Assembly: GCA_027618995.1 (NCBI GenBank)
Contig: JAQCGO010000012.1
Location: 1 to 58,008 of the forward strand
Reading direction: 5' to 3'
Length of the DNA stretch: 58,008 bases
Origin: Pseudomonadota bacterium
Lineage (GTDB): Bacteria > Pseudomonadota > Gammaproteobacteria > Steroidobacterales > Woeseiaceae
Shown here: positions 15,850 to 24,038 of the stretch, piece after piece
How positions within the stretch are numbered: position 1 is the first letter of the stretch
How the letters are laid out: every line of letters begins with the position of its first letter
Position numbers and translations under genes: made by a program
Notes under the pieces: model-generated
Told to the model about the DNA's origin: nothing
Databases searched by the model: none
The model's input: only the letters and a program-made list of their open reading frames with translations

Positions 15850-17160
15850 GACGTATTGCAACCCGAGCTGTTCCGATATTCCTGACGCTGGCTTTTCTGA
15901 ATCTCGCACAAGCCGGGGTAGCGACGGCCTTCCCGGAGGATACAGCGCATGATCGACTGGATCGATGCGCACGCTGAAGAGGCGAATGCATTGCTCGAGG
16001 AGACCGTCAACATCGGCAGCGGTACGATGAATCAAGCCGGTGTGCGGGCGGTTGGTGCCGTAATGCGACGCGAGCTCGATGCGCTCGGTCTCGACACTGA
16101 ATGGATCGAGATGCCGCCTGAGGTCAATCGCGCCGGTCATTTGTTTGCTCGCCAGGAAGGCCAGGGCAAGAAGTTTCTGCTGATCGGCCACCTCTACACG
16201 GTATTCGAGTCCGACGACGAGTTTCAGTCCTATAGGCGTGAGGGCAATGTGGCAAGGGGTCCGGGTGTCGACGACATGAAATCCGGCAACGTCGTCATCG
16301 TCTATGCGCTGAAAGCGTTGCAGGAGATTGGTGCACTCGACGATCTGTCGGTGGTGGTCGCTTATACCGGCGACGAAGAGCAGGCGGGCCAGCCCGTGTC
16401 GATTTCGCGCAAGGATCTGGTCGAGGCCGGGAAGTGGGCCGACATCTCGCTCGGTTTCGAGGCGGCCATTAATGCCGATGGTGTTGACTGGGCCACCGTG
16501 TCGCGGCGCAGCGCGAGCAGCTGGGTACTCAGCGTTACCGGCAAGCAGGCGCATTCATCGGGTGTGTTCAACGAGAGCACTGGAGCCGGCGCGATTTATG
16601 AAGCGGCCCGAATTCTCATGGATTTCTACAATGAACTGCGCGACGAAGAATTCCTAACCTTCAACGCGGCGAACATCCAGGGCGGCACCGACGTTGAATT
16701 TGATGAACAGCTCAATCGCGGTAGCGCATTTGGCAAAACCAACGTCGTGCCGCGCACTGCGATCGTCGCGGGCGACCTGCGTGCGATCTCGGGAGAGCAA
16801 ATTGAACGCGTGGAAACTCGCATGCAGGAAATCGTTGCGAGAAATCTGCCGCACACGTCCGCCAGCATCCGGTTTTTTGACAAGTATCCGCCGATGGCAC
16901 CCACTGCAGGCAATCGCCGCCTGGCGGCCGAGTTGTCGCGAATCAACGAAGCGCTCGGGCGCGGACCGATGTCCGAACTGCATCCGTTGCGCCGTGGCGC
17001 GGCCGATATTTCCTTCGTCGCACCGTATACCGACGGCCTTGCCGGCATGGGTGCACTCGGTGACGGTGGGCACACACCCGACGAAAGCCTCGACCTCAGC
17101 AGCATGTCGCTCGCGATCAAACGCGCCGCGATACTGATTTACAGGCTAAATCAGGAATGA
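15846..17160 (+). pseudogene. M20 metallopeptidase with frameshifted signal peptide and lost Asp
   Basis: The ATG at 15846, overlapping the symporter stop, encodes a clear signal peptide (MRRIATRAVPIFLTLAFLNL and AQAG), but this frame stops at 15975. The enzyme continues in the next frame: QRMIDWIDAHAEEANALLEE to 17160, with 403 codons from ATG 15949. One base too many around 15929-15935 (for example in the CCC run) accounts for the break. The body matches carboxypeptidase G2-like M20 enzymes: GPGVDDMKSGN, YTGDEE and the dimerisation domain. The HxD motif reads HLY, with codon TAC at 16195-16197. Both defects suggest loss of function. A cytoplasmic enzyme starting at 15949 is possible but would lack the Asp. 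Confidence 0.75.
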
Positions 17161-18053
17161 GTCACGGCCATCGCCACGGTCACAGCCACGACCATGGCAA
17201 TAGCAATATGCAGCGCGTAGTTATTGCGTTGCTGTTGACCGGGACCTTCATGATCGTTGAGGTCATCGGCGGCATATTGTCAGGGTCGCTGGCATTGCTC
17301 GCCGATGCGGGGCACATGCTGACTGACACGATGGCGCTCGGACTCGCGGCGACCGCATTCCAGATCAGCAAGCGGCCACCGGATGTCAAACGTACCTACG
17401 GTTACCAGCGTTTTCAGATTCTGGCCGCGTTTGTTAACGGGCTGGCCCTGTTATTGATCGTCGGCTGGATATTGTTCGAGGCCGTTAATCGATTGCGCGA
17501 TCCGGCGCCGGTGCTTGGCACGACCATGTTGCTGATTGCAGCGATCGGTTTGCTGGTGAACGTGATCGCCTTTGTCGTGTTACGCGGCGGCGATCGCGAG
17601 AATCTCAACATCCGCGGTGCGGCAATGCACGTCGTGGGCGACCTGCTGGGATCGCTCGCGGCCGTCATCGCCGCTATCGTCATTATCTATACCGACTGGA
17701 CGCCGATTGACCCGATCCTGTCGGTGTTTGTCGCCTTGCTGATATTGCGCAGCGCCTGGGCGCTGGTAAAACACAGCGCGCATGTGTTGCTGGAAGGTGC
17801 ACCCGAATCGTTGAATGTTGCGGCCATGCAGGATCGGCTGATTGCGGCAGTGCCGACCGTTCGCAGCATTCATCACGTGCACGTCTGGGGCTTGACGCCG
17901 CAGGACCTGTTGCTGACGATGCACGTGCGGCTGACGTCATCACCCGGCAATCCGACCGAATGTATCCGCAAGATTAAGGCCGTGCTGCAGGCCGAATACG
18001 GCATCGGTCACTCGACCATCGAGATTGAGACGGACGACTGCGCCGATCACTGA
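17157..18053 (+). CDS. Cation diffusion facilitator, zinc efflux (CzcD/ZitB type)
   Basis: The 298-residue protein overlaps the peptidase end by four bases. It has a His-rich N-terminus (HGHRHGHSHDHG), six membrane helices with the metal sites DAGHMLTD (helix II) and HVVGDLLGS (helix V), and a C-terminal cytoplasmic dimer domain containing HHVHVWGL. It would export Zn(II), possibly Cd/Co, using the proton gradient. The HxxxD site in helix V argues for zinc. Its stop codon overlaps the convergent hpt stop region by seven bases. Confidence 0.9.
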   Translation: MSHGHRHGHSHDHGNSNMQRVVIALLLTGTFMIVEVIGGILSGSLALLADAGHMLTDTMALGLAATAFQISKRPPDVKRTYGYQRFQILAAFVNGLALLLIVGWILFEAVNRLRDPAPVLGTTMLLIAAIGLLVNVIAFVVLRGGDRENLNIRGAAMHVVGDLLGSLAAVIAAIVIIYTDWTPIDPILSVFVALLILRSAWALVKHSAHVLLEGAPESLNVAAMQDRLIAAVPTVRSIHHVHVWGLTPQDLLLTMHVRLTSSPGNPTECIRKIKAVLQAEYGIGHSTIEIETDDCADH

Positions 18054-18583
18054 TCGTCAGGATCGATAGTGCCTATGTACGGCAGCGTCCGGTCGTGTTC
18101 GGCATAGTCGAGGCCGTAGCCAACCACCCATTCGTTGCCGATGCCAAAGCCGATGTAATCAATTGGCACTTCGACCTGTGCGCTGCCGGGTTTGTGCAGC
18201 AGCGCGCAGGTTTTAACGGATGCCGGCCGGTGCGACTTCAGCATGCCGATCAGGTACTTGAGCGTGTGCCCGGTGTCGACGATGTCTTCGATAATCAGTA
18301 CGTGTCGGCCTTCGATATTGCCGCGCACGTCCATGACCAGCCGTACGGCGCCGCTCGAGACACTGCCACTGCGATAACTAGACACGGCGATGAACTCGAC
18401 CGTGCGCGGGATGCTCAGCCGCCGCGACAGGTCGGCGAGGAATATGAAAGAGCCCTTGAGGACGCCGACCAATACGACATTGCCCTTGTCCGCATAGTCG
18501 GCCGAAATTTCGGCGGCAAGTTCGCGGACCCGCTTGTCAATATCGGTTTCGCTGATCAAAACCGGGGGAGGTTGTTCGCTCAC
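18047..18583 (-). CDS. hpt: Hypoxanthine phosphoribosyltransferase
   Basis: The GTG at 18583 is chosen because an AGGAAA ribosome site lies just upstream; it gives 178 residues. The PRPP-binding motif IEDIVDTGHT (about 98-107), the LKGSFIFLADL segment near 42-52, and the C-terminal VVGYGLDYAEHDRTLPYIG are diagnostic of HPRT. It salvages hypoxanthine, and often guanine, to IMP/GMP. It is divergent from the deoxynucleoside kinase, giving a small purine salvage pair. Confidence 0.92.
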   Translation of the reverse strand: MSEQPPPVLISETDIDKRVRELAAEISADYADKGNVVLVGVLKGSFIFLADLSRRLSIPRTVEFIAVSSYRSGSVSSGAVRLVMDVRGNIEGRHVLIIEDIVDTGHTLKYLIGMLKSHRPASVKTCALLHKPGSAQVEVPIDYIGFGIGNEWVVGYGLDYAEHDRTLPYIGTIDPDDQ

Positions 18584-18625
18584 GCTGGTTTCCTGGGGAC
18601 TCGAATGCGGTAAGGTAGCATATCT

Positions 18626-19264
18626 ATGAAGCGCACAATTGCTATAGCGGGCAACATGGGGTCGGGCAAGTCGACGCTGGTCGAATTTTTGTCGCGCACC
18701 TATAACATCGCGCCGTTCTACGAACCCAACGACAGTAATCCCTACCTGGCCGACTTTTATGGTGACATGCAGCGCTGGGCGTTCCAGTCGCAGCTGTATT
18801 TTCTTGGCAACAAGTTTCGCCTGCACCAGGAGTTGGACCGGCAGGACGGTGTGGTCGCGCTCGATCGGACGATTTTCGAGGACGCCGAAATATTCGCGAC
18901 GGCATTGTTCCAGATGCGGAAAATTTCAAGGCGCGACTGGGAGACTTACCAGGGCTTTTACAAGGCGATCCTGGACGCGATTCGGCCGCCCGACCTGATG
19001 ATTTACCTGCGCTGTTCGATGCGCACCTTGCGGCAACGCATCAAACTGCGGGGCAGGGCGATGGAGCAGGATGTGCCACTCGCTTACCTGAAACGCCTCG
19101 ATAGCCTGTACGAGCAGTGGATTGCGAATTACTCGATGGGTGAGGTGCTGGTCCTCGAAACAGACCGGCTCGACTACATCAACGATGTCATACACAGGCT
19201 CGACGTCATGCAGCGCATCGAGGCCATCCTTCCGGCCGAGATCGGCAAGCCCGTCGCCTGTTAG
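18626..19264 (+). CDS. Deoxynucleoside kinase
   Basis: The 212-residue P-loop kinase shows GNMGSGKST at 9-17, the DRT motif at 80-82 (VALDRTIFED), and a LID-like arginine segment RQRIKLRGR near 135-143. It resembles bacterial deoxyadenosine/deoxyguanosine kinases, which salvage deoxynucleosides to dNMP with ATP. It diverges from hpt with only about 42 bases between start codons, so the two salvage genes probably share a regulatory region. Base specificity cannot be told. Confidence 0.88.
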   Translation: MKRTIAIAGNMGSGKSTLVEFLSRTYNIAPFYEPNDSNPYLADFYGDMQRWAFQSQLYFLGNKFRLHQELDRQDGVVALDRTIFEDAEIFATALFQMRKISRRDWETYQGFYKAILDAIRPPDLMIYLRCSMRTLRQRIKLRGRAMEQDVPLAYLKRLDSLYEQWIANYSMGEVLVLETDRLDYINDVIHRLDVMQRIEAILPAEIGKPVAC

Positions 19265-19345
19265 AAAGGACCGGACCCTGGCAGCATCCCCTTTTGACAT
19301 AAGGCCGTGATCGGCGTCGCATACGTGCAAGCCACTATTGCTATC

Positions 19346-19364
19346 ATTAATGCGAATCATTACC
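19346..19364. promoter_or_regulatory. Fur box upstream of feoA
   Basis: ATTAATGCGAATCATTACC matches 14 of 19 positions of the Fur consensus GATAATGATAATCATTATC. It ends eight bases before the feoA ATG, overlapping any ribosome site and the likely promoter. Iron-loaded Fur would repress feoAB here. Confidence 0.75.
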
Positions 19365-19372
19365 ATTTGGAC

Positions 19373-19621
19373 ATGGCAAATAATGACATCACGCTCGCCT
19401 CCCTGAAAAACGGCCAATCCGGAACTATCCGCTCGATTGACGCGACGGATCCTCAGGTTCAGCGGCTCATGGTGCTCGGGCTTGTCGAAGGGACCCAGGT
19501 GCAGCAGGCGGGTGCGGCGCTCGGCGGCGACCCGATGGAGTTTCGCTTTTTCGGCAGCGGTATTTCGTTGCGCCGCGAACAGGCCATGCGTTTCATCATG
19601 ACGCGCGACAGCGGTGACTAA
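19373..19621 (+). CDS. feoA: Ferrous iron transport protein A
   Basis: The ATG at 19373 gives 82 residues of an SH3-like FeoA domain (TLASLKNGQSGTIRSIDA, QRLMVLGLVEGTQV, GDPMEFRFFGSGISLRREQA). An upstream in-frame ATG/GTG at 19307 would put the Fur box inside the coding region and is unlikely. FeoA assists FeoB at the inner face of the membrane. It overlaps feoB by eight bases. Confidence 0.9.
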   Translation: MANNDITLASLKNGQSGTIRSIDATDPQVQRLMVLGLVEGTQVQQAGAALGGDPMEFRFFGSGISLRREQAMRFIMTRDSGD

Positions 19622-21737
19622 AGCCGGGCCCAGCGAGACTCGGGTACCCCTGCACGAAATTCCGCGACGCCGGCAGGCAGACGCCAGCATCGCGGTCGTG
19701 GGGAGCCCGAATTCGGGCAAGAGCACCTTGTTCAACCGCCTGACCGGCCTACGCCAGCGTATCGGAAACTACCCGGGCGTCACCGTCGAGCGCAATGTCG
19801 GACTGATGAAGGCCGACGGTCGCACGATCGAACTTGTCGACTTACCCGGTACTCACGGGCTTAGCGCGCACTCCTACGAAGAGCAGATTGCCGTCGATGT
19901 GATCTTCGGCAGAATGGCCGGCACGCAGCCGCCGGACGGCATTCTCGCGGTGGTCGACGCGACCAATCTTTATCAGGGCCTGTTTCTCGTGCAACAACTC
20001 ATCGAGTTGGAGCGCCCCATCGTCGTTGCCCTGACCATGGTCGACGCCGCTGCCGCCGGTGGACTGAAGATCGATCTTGAAAAACTTTCCGCTCATCTGG
20101 GCGGCATTCCGATTTGCAGCGTGGTCGCGACCACCGGGCAGGGCATCGCCGCGCTGCGCGACGCAATCCTTGCATTGCCCGGGAACACCTTGCCACAGCC
20201 GACGATGGCCTGGCCGGAACTCATGGCGGTGGCCACGGAACTGGCGAGCACCGCGGCCCTGCCAATGCGTCGTGCGGAAATCGAACGGCTCATTATTGAC
20301 GGCGCAACAGGCCTGAACGCGCACGTGCTCGAGTGCCTCGGTGCTGACGCCGCGATCAGGCTCGTTCGCTACCGCGATGAGTTGTTCGGACTCGAGCCGC
20401 CACTCGCGCGTGAAGCGCGGGTGCGCTATGCGTGGGTTCGGCAGGTGCTCGGCGATGTGCAGGAGAAAATGCCGGTACTGCTGTCATGGCGAACGCGCGT
20501 CACACAGATTTTCAATCAGCCCATTCCCGGCACGCTCGGGCTTTTCCTCGTGATGGCGATCGTATTCCAGGCAGTCTTTGCATGGGCGACCCCAATGATG
20601 GACCTGATCGACGGGGCCACCGCGTCATTGGGTGGCTGGGTCGGTGGGCAACTTGGCGACACCGCGTTCTCGAGCCTGGTTGCGGATGGCGTTATCGCCG
20701 GTGTGGGCAGTGTGATTATTTTCCTGCCGCAGATCCTGATTCTGTTCCTGTTTATCATCCTGCTCGAGGATTCGGGCTATCTCGCTCGCGCTGCTTACCT
20801 GCTCGATCGTGCAATGCGCTCGGTCGGCTTGTCGGGGCAATCGATCATCCCGATGATCTCCAGCTTCGCCTGTGCGGTTCCAGGCATCATGGCGACGCGC
20901 GTGATTCCGAACCGTCGTGATCGCATTGCGACCATTCTTGCAGCGCCGTTCATGACCTGCTCCGCTCGACTGCCTGTGTATGCGCTGCTGATCGCTGCGT
21001 TCGTGCCAGCACAGAATGTCGTCTTCATGAACCTGCAGGGACTCGTGCTGTTCGGTTTGTATATGTTCGGCATCATTATGGGTGTGCTGACCGCGCTGCT
21101 GCTCAGGAAGACCGCGCTGCGTGGCCCGAAACCGCCGTTCGCACTGATGCTGCCCGAGTTTCGACGACCGAACTCGCGCACCGTCCTGATGCAGTTGCTG
21201 GGCCGCGCACGCGTGTTCCTGCGACGTGCCGGTACCGTCATTTTTGCGGTCGCTGTCGTCGTCTGGGCGCTCGCGTATTTTCCGCGCTCGGCAGACATGG
21301 ATCCGTCATTGACAGAGAACGAGGCCGCGGCCGCGCAGCTCGAACAAAGCTGGCTCGGTCGTGCGGGCCACTTCGTAGAACCCGCGTTTGCGCCGCTGGG
21401 CTGGGACTGGCGCGTGTCATCCGCAGTCATCGCCGGGTTTCCGGCCCGCGAGGTCGTAATTGCCGTGCTCGGTACTGTCTATGCGGTCGGTGATGAGGCC
21501 GATGAGGCGACCCTGTCGCGGCGCCTGAAAGCATCAACCTGGCCGGACGGCCGCCCGGTATTTACCTTGCCGATGGTGATCGGCCTGCTGATTTTTTACG
21601 CCTGCTGCCTGCAATGCGCTGCAACGCTGGCCGTGATCCGGCGTGAAACCAATAGCTGGCGCTGGCCGGTCTTTGCCTGGATTTATATGACAACCATCGG
21701 CTATGTCGGCGCCTTGCTCGCATTTCAGCTTTTGTAG
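19614..21737 (+). CDS. feoB: Ferrous iron transporter B
   Basis: The 707-residue protein starts at a GTG inside the feoA end. The N-terminal G domain shows G1 GSPNSGKST (30-38), G2 with YPGVTVE, G3 LVDLPGTHGL, and a variant G4 reading TMVD rather than NKxD, common in FeoB. A helical GDI region follows, and then membrane gates with VPGIMATRVI and the core CSARLPVY segment. It imports Fe(II) with GTP-dependent gating. No feoC is seen downstream. Confidence 0.95.
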   Translation: MTKAGPSETRVPLHEIPRRRQADASIAVVGSPNSGKSTLFNRLTGLRQRIGNYPGVTVERNVGLMKADGRTIELVDLPGTHGLSAHSYEEQIAVDVIFGRMAGTQPPDGILAVVDATNLYQGLFLVQQLIELERPIVVALTMVDAAAAGGLKIDLEKLSAHLGGIPICSVVATTGQGIAALRDAILALPGNTLPQPTMAWPELMAVATELASTAALPMRRAEIERLIIDGATGLNAHVLECLGADAAIRLVRYRDELFGLEPPLAREARVRYAWVRQVLGDVQEKMPVLLSWRTRVTQIFNQPIPGTLGLFLVMAIVFQAVFAWATPMMDLIDGATASLGGWVGGQLGDTAFSSLVADGVIAGVGSVIIFLPQILILFLFIILLEDSGYLARAAYLLDRAMRSVGLSGQSIIPMISSFACAVPGIMATRVIPNRRDRIATILAAPFMTCSARLPVYALLIAAFVPAQNVVFMNLQGLVLFGLYMFGIIMGVLTALLLRKTALRGPKPPFALMLPEFRRPNSRTVLMQLLGRARVFLRRAGTVIFAVAVVVWALAYFPRSADMDPSLTENEAAAAQLEQSWLGRAGHFVEPAFAPLGWDWRVSSAVIAGFPAREVVIAVLGTVYAVGDEADEATLSRRLKASTWPDGRPVFTLPMVIGLLIFYACCLQCAATLAVIRRETNSWRWPVFAWIYMTTIGYVGALLAFQLL

Positions 21738-21738
21738 T

Positions 21739-21760
21739 GCGGCGTCGGGTTTAACGCCGC
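21739..21760 (+). terminator. Weak hairpin after feoB
   Basis: GCGGCGT (21739-21745) pairs with ACGCCGC (21754-21760) around an eight-base loop, just after the feoB stop. There is no T-tract, so intrinsic termination is doubtful. It may be a Rho-assisted end or an RNA-stabilising hairpin. Confidence 0.3.
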
Positions 21761-21806
21761 GTGATAAACTGCGTCCAGTCATAACAATCAGAACAAAGGC
21801 CGCCTC

Positions 21807-22652
21807 ATGTCTAGCCCAATTCGATGTTCGCTGTTTTTAGTCCTTCTTTCTGTTCTTTCGTTGGCCGCTAATGCAGCGGCCGCCGCGGATTCTGACCAAC
21901 AAAAAGCAGTGCTGGTTACGGGCGCTACCAGCGGCATCGGACTGCACATCGCAGAACGATTTGCCGCGGAGGGCTACCTGGTTTATGCCGGCGCCAGAAA
22001 ACAGGAGGACATCGATCGCCCGAACAAGATCGACAATATCGTGGCCATTCGTCTCGACGTCACCAACCAGGATGACATCGATGCGGCCGTGGCGCAGGTT
22101 CGCGACGCCGGGCATGGACTCTGGGGCCTCATCAACAATGCCGGTGTGTTTATCGGCGGCCCGGTTACTGACGTCAGCATCGAGGAGACAATGTGGTTGT
22201 TCGACGTCAACGTCTTTGGCGTGTACCGGGTTACACAGGCGTTCGCGCCGTTGATTATTGAGTCCAAAGGACGAATCTCGACGATCGGCTCAATCTCGGG
22301 AATCGGCTCGGGTCGATTTTTTAGCCAATACAGCATGAGCAAGCACGCGATGGAGGCGTTCACGGACTCGTTGGCCATTGAGCTGGAGCGATTTGGTGTT
22401 GGCGTGAGCGTCATCGAGCCAGGCAACTACGATTCCAAGATTGTGGAAACGGCCTGGAAGCGTATGCAGGAGAAGGGTTACTTCGACGAGAACTCACCGT
22501 ACGCGGCCGCCCTGAAAGAATTTATGGAGTGGCCTGCCGATCGCAGTATCTACAACGCGCCCGACGAGGTCGCCGATGCGGCCATGCACGCAATGTTCAG
22601 CGAGAAGCCGAAGCGCCGTTACATGACGGTACCGAATGAGGGTGAAGCCTGA
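21807..22652 (+). CDS. Exported-looking short-chain dehydrogenase with premature stop
   Basis: The frame from ATG 21807 encodes 281 residues: an apparent signal peptide (about 1-27), the NAD(P) motif GATSGIG, the NNAG motif (INNAGVF), and a catalytic Ser with YSMSK (Y-x3-K). This is a classical SDR fold. A secretion signal on an SDR is unusual because cofactors are cytoplasmic; the segment could instead be a membrane anchor. The frame ends at TGA 22650-22652, but the next 39 codons continue in the same frame and resemble the usual C-terminal tail (see the next entry). The catalytic core is complete, so activity may survive. Confidence 0.7.
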   Translation: MSSPIRCSLFLVLLSVLSLAANAAAAADSDQQKAVLVTGATSGIGLHIAERFAAEGYLVYAGARKQEDIDRPNKIDNIVAIRLDVTNQDDIDAAVAQVRDAGHGLWGLINNAGVFIGGPVTDVSIEETMWLFDVNVFGVYRVTQAFAPLIIESKGRISTIGSISGIGSGRFFSQYSMSKHAMEAFTDSLAIELERFGVGVSVIEPGNYDSKIVETAWKRMQEKGYFDENSPYAAALKEFMEWPADRSIYNAPDEVADAAMHAMFSEKPKRRYMTVPNEGEA

Positions 22653-22772
22653 TGGGCAATCGGGTCCCTGATTCGCGAGTTGGCCGAGCTCAATGACTGG
22701 CAGGCGTACTCGTACTCGCGCGAAGAACTGATTGCCATGCTCGATGAGGCAATGGCGGCGGATACAGACTAG
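22653..22772 (+). pseudogene. In-frame C-terminal tail of the SDR beyond its TGA
   Basis: Directly after the TGA at 22650-22652 and in the same frame, codons encode WAIGSLIRELAELNDWQAYS and then REELIAMLDEAMAADTD with a TAG at 22770. Related SDRs continue past the VPN segment with just such a tail (IRELxxLNxxxxYSxxRxxLIxMLDEA). The TGA therefore looks like a nonsense change or small indel in a once longer gene. There is no separate start codon or ribosome site. Confidence 0.65.
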
Positions 22773-22805
22773 CTGAGAAACTTAGCACTAGCCGCCTGCA
22801 ACAGC

Positions 22806-23969
22806 TTACAAGTGCCGAAGTCGGGAAACGGCTTCAGTCAGCGTGGCGTTATCCTTGGCGAAACAAAAGCGCAGCCGCGTGCCGGTAAATACCTGCTCGC
22901 AAAATACCGATAAGGGAATCGAGGCCACGCGCAACTCGCGCGTCCATTGCATTGAGAGCTCGGTATCGGCGGCAGTGCTTATATCGCCATAGTCGACCAG
23001 CTGGAAAAAGGTGCTGCGTGCCGGTGTAAAGCGGAATCGCGTGCCTGCGAGCAAGTTGCAAAAGTGATCGCGCTTTTGCTGGTAGAAGTCCGCCACCCGG
23101 TGCTGAAAATCCGGTTGCGAAACCAGGAAATCGGCGATGCCGTGCTGCATCGGAGTGCTCACGGCGAATGTCGTGAACTGATGCACCTTGCGGAATTCGG
23201 CAGTGAGCGGCGGCGGCGCAATGCAATAGCCGATCTTCCAGCCGGTCGCATGGTAAGTCTTGCCGAAGGAACTGATGACGAAGCTGCGCGGCCACAGCGC
23301 ATCGTGTTGCAACACACTGCAATGCGTTTTACCGTCGAAAATGATGTGCTCGTAGACTTCGTCCGACAACAGGTAGGCGGGCGAACCGGCCAGGAGGTCG
23401 GCCAGGCGGTCGAGGTCATCACGCGACAGAATCGCCCCTGTGGGGTTGTGCGGGAAATTCATGATGATGAGACGTGTCTTCGCATTGATCGCATCTCGGA
23501 GTCGCTGCCAGTCGACTTCGAACTCGCCGCATTGCGGATGGATCGCCAGCGGTACGTGACGTGTAATGCCTCCGGCAAGCGTCACCGAGGGTTCGTAGGA
23601 GTCATAGGCCGGATCCAGCACGACCACCTCGTCGCCGCGACGCACGATCGCCTGGATGGCGGCGAAAATGCCTTCGGTGGCGCCCGAACAAATCGTAACT
23701 TCGGTATCGGCGTCGACCACGCGACCGTGTTCGGCCTCAGTCTTACTGGCCAGCACCTGGCGCAGTGCGGGCACGCCGGGCATGGGCGCGTACTGATTCG
23801 CGCCGTGCCTGAGGTGGTAGCTGATGCGATCGGTCAGCGCTTCGGGCGGATCGAAACTCGGGAAGCCTTGCGAGAGGTTGATCGCATCGCAATCTGTCGC
23901 GAGCTGGCTCATGACCGTAAAAATGGTCGTGCCTACGTTGGGAAGTTTGCTGTCGAGAGTGGGTCGCAT
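22806..23969 (-). CDS. PLP-dependent methionine-type aminotransferase (YbdL-like)
   Basis: The 387-residue class I/II aminotransferase has NLSQGFPSFDPP near the N-terminus, NFPHNPTGA (171-179), SDEVYEH, the Schiff-base lysine K237 in SSFGKTYHATGWKIGY, and a C-terminal RLRFCFAK arginine motif. This pattern is that of E. coli YbdL (methionine/aromatic aminotransferase, KBL/kynurenine transaminase type). It would transaminate methionine, for example in methylthio-keto acid salvage. It lies downstream of the GGDEF/EAL gene on the same strand, 69 bases apart. Confidence 0.87.
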   Translation of the reverse strand: MRPTLDSKLPNVGTTIFTVMSQLATDCDAINLSQGFPSFDPPEALTDRISYHLRHGANQYAPMPGVPALRQVLASKTEAEHGRVVDADTEVTICSGATEGIFAAIQAIVRRGDEVVVLDPAYDSYEPSVTLAGGITRHVPLAIHPQCGEFEVDWQRLRDAINAKTRLIIMNFPHNPTGAILSRDDLDRLADLLAGSPAYLLSDEVYEHIIFDGKTHCSVLQHDALWPRSFVISSFGKTYHATGWKIGYCIAPPPLTAEFRKVHQFTTFAVSTPMQHGIADFLVSQPDFQHRVADFYQQKRDHFCNLLAGTRFRFTPARSTFFQLVDYGDISTAADTELSMQWTRELRVASIPLSVFCEQVFTGTRLRFCFAKDNATLTEAVSRLRHL

Positions 23970-24038
23970 GAATGCGACTATTCTATGCGAACCAGTAACC
24001 GGATGTTGAAGCTGGGGAAGTTGCTGCCGATGGCCGGC

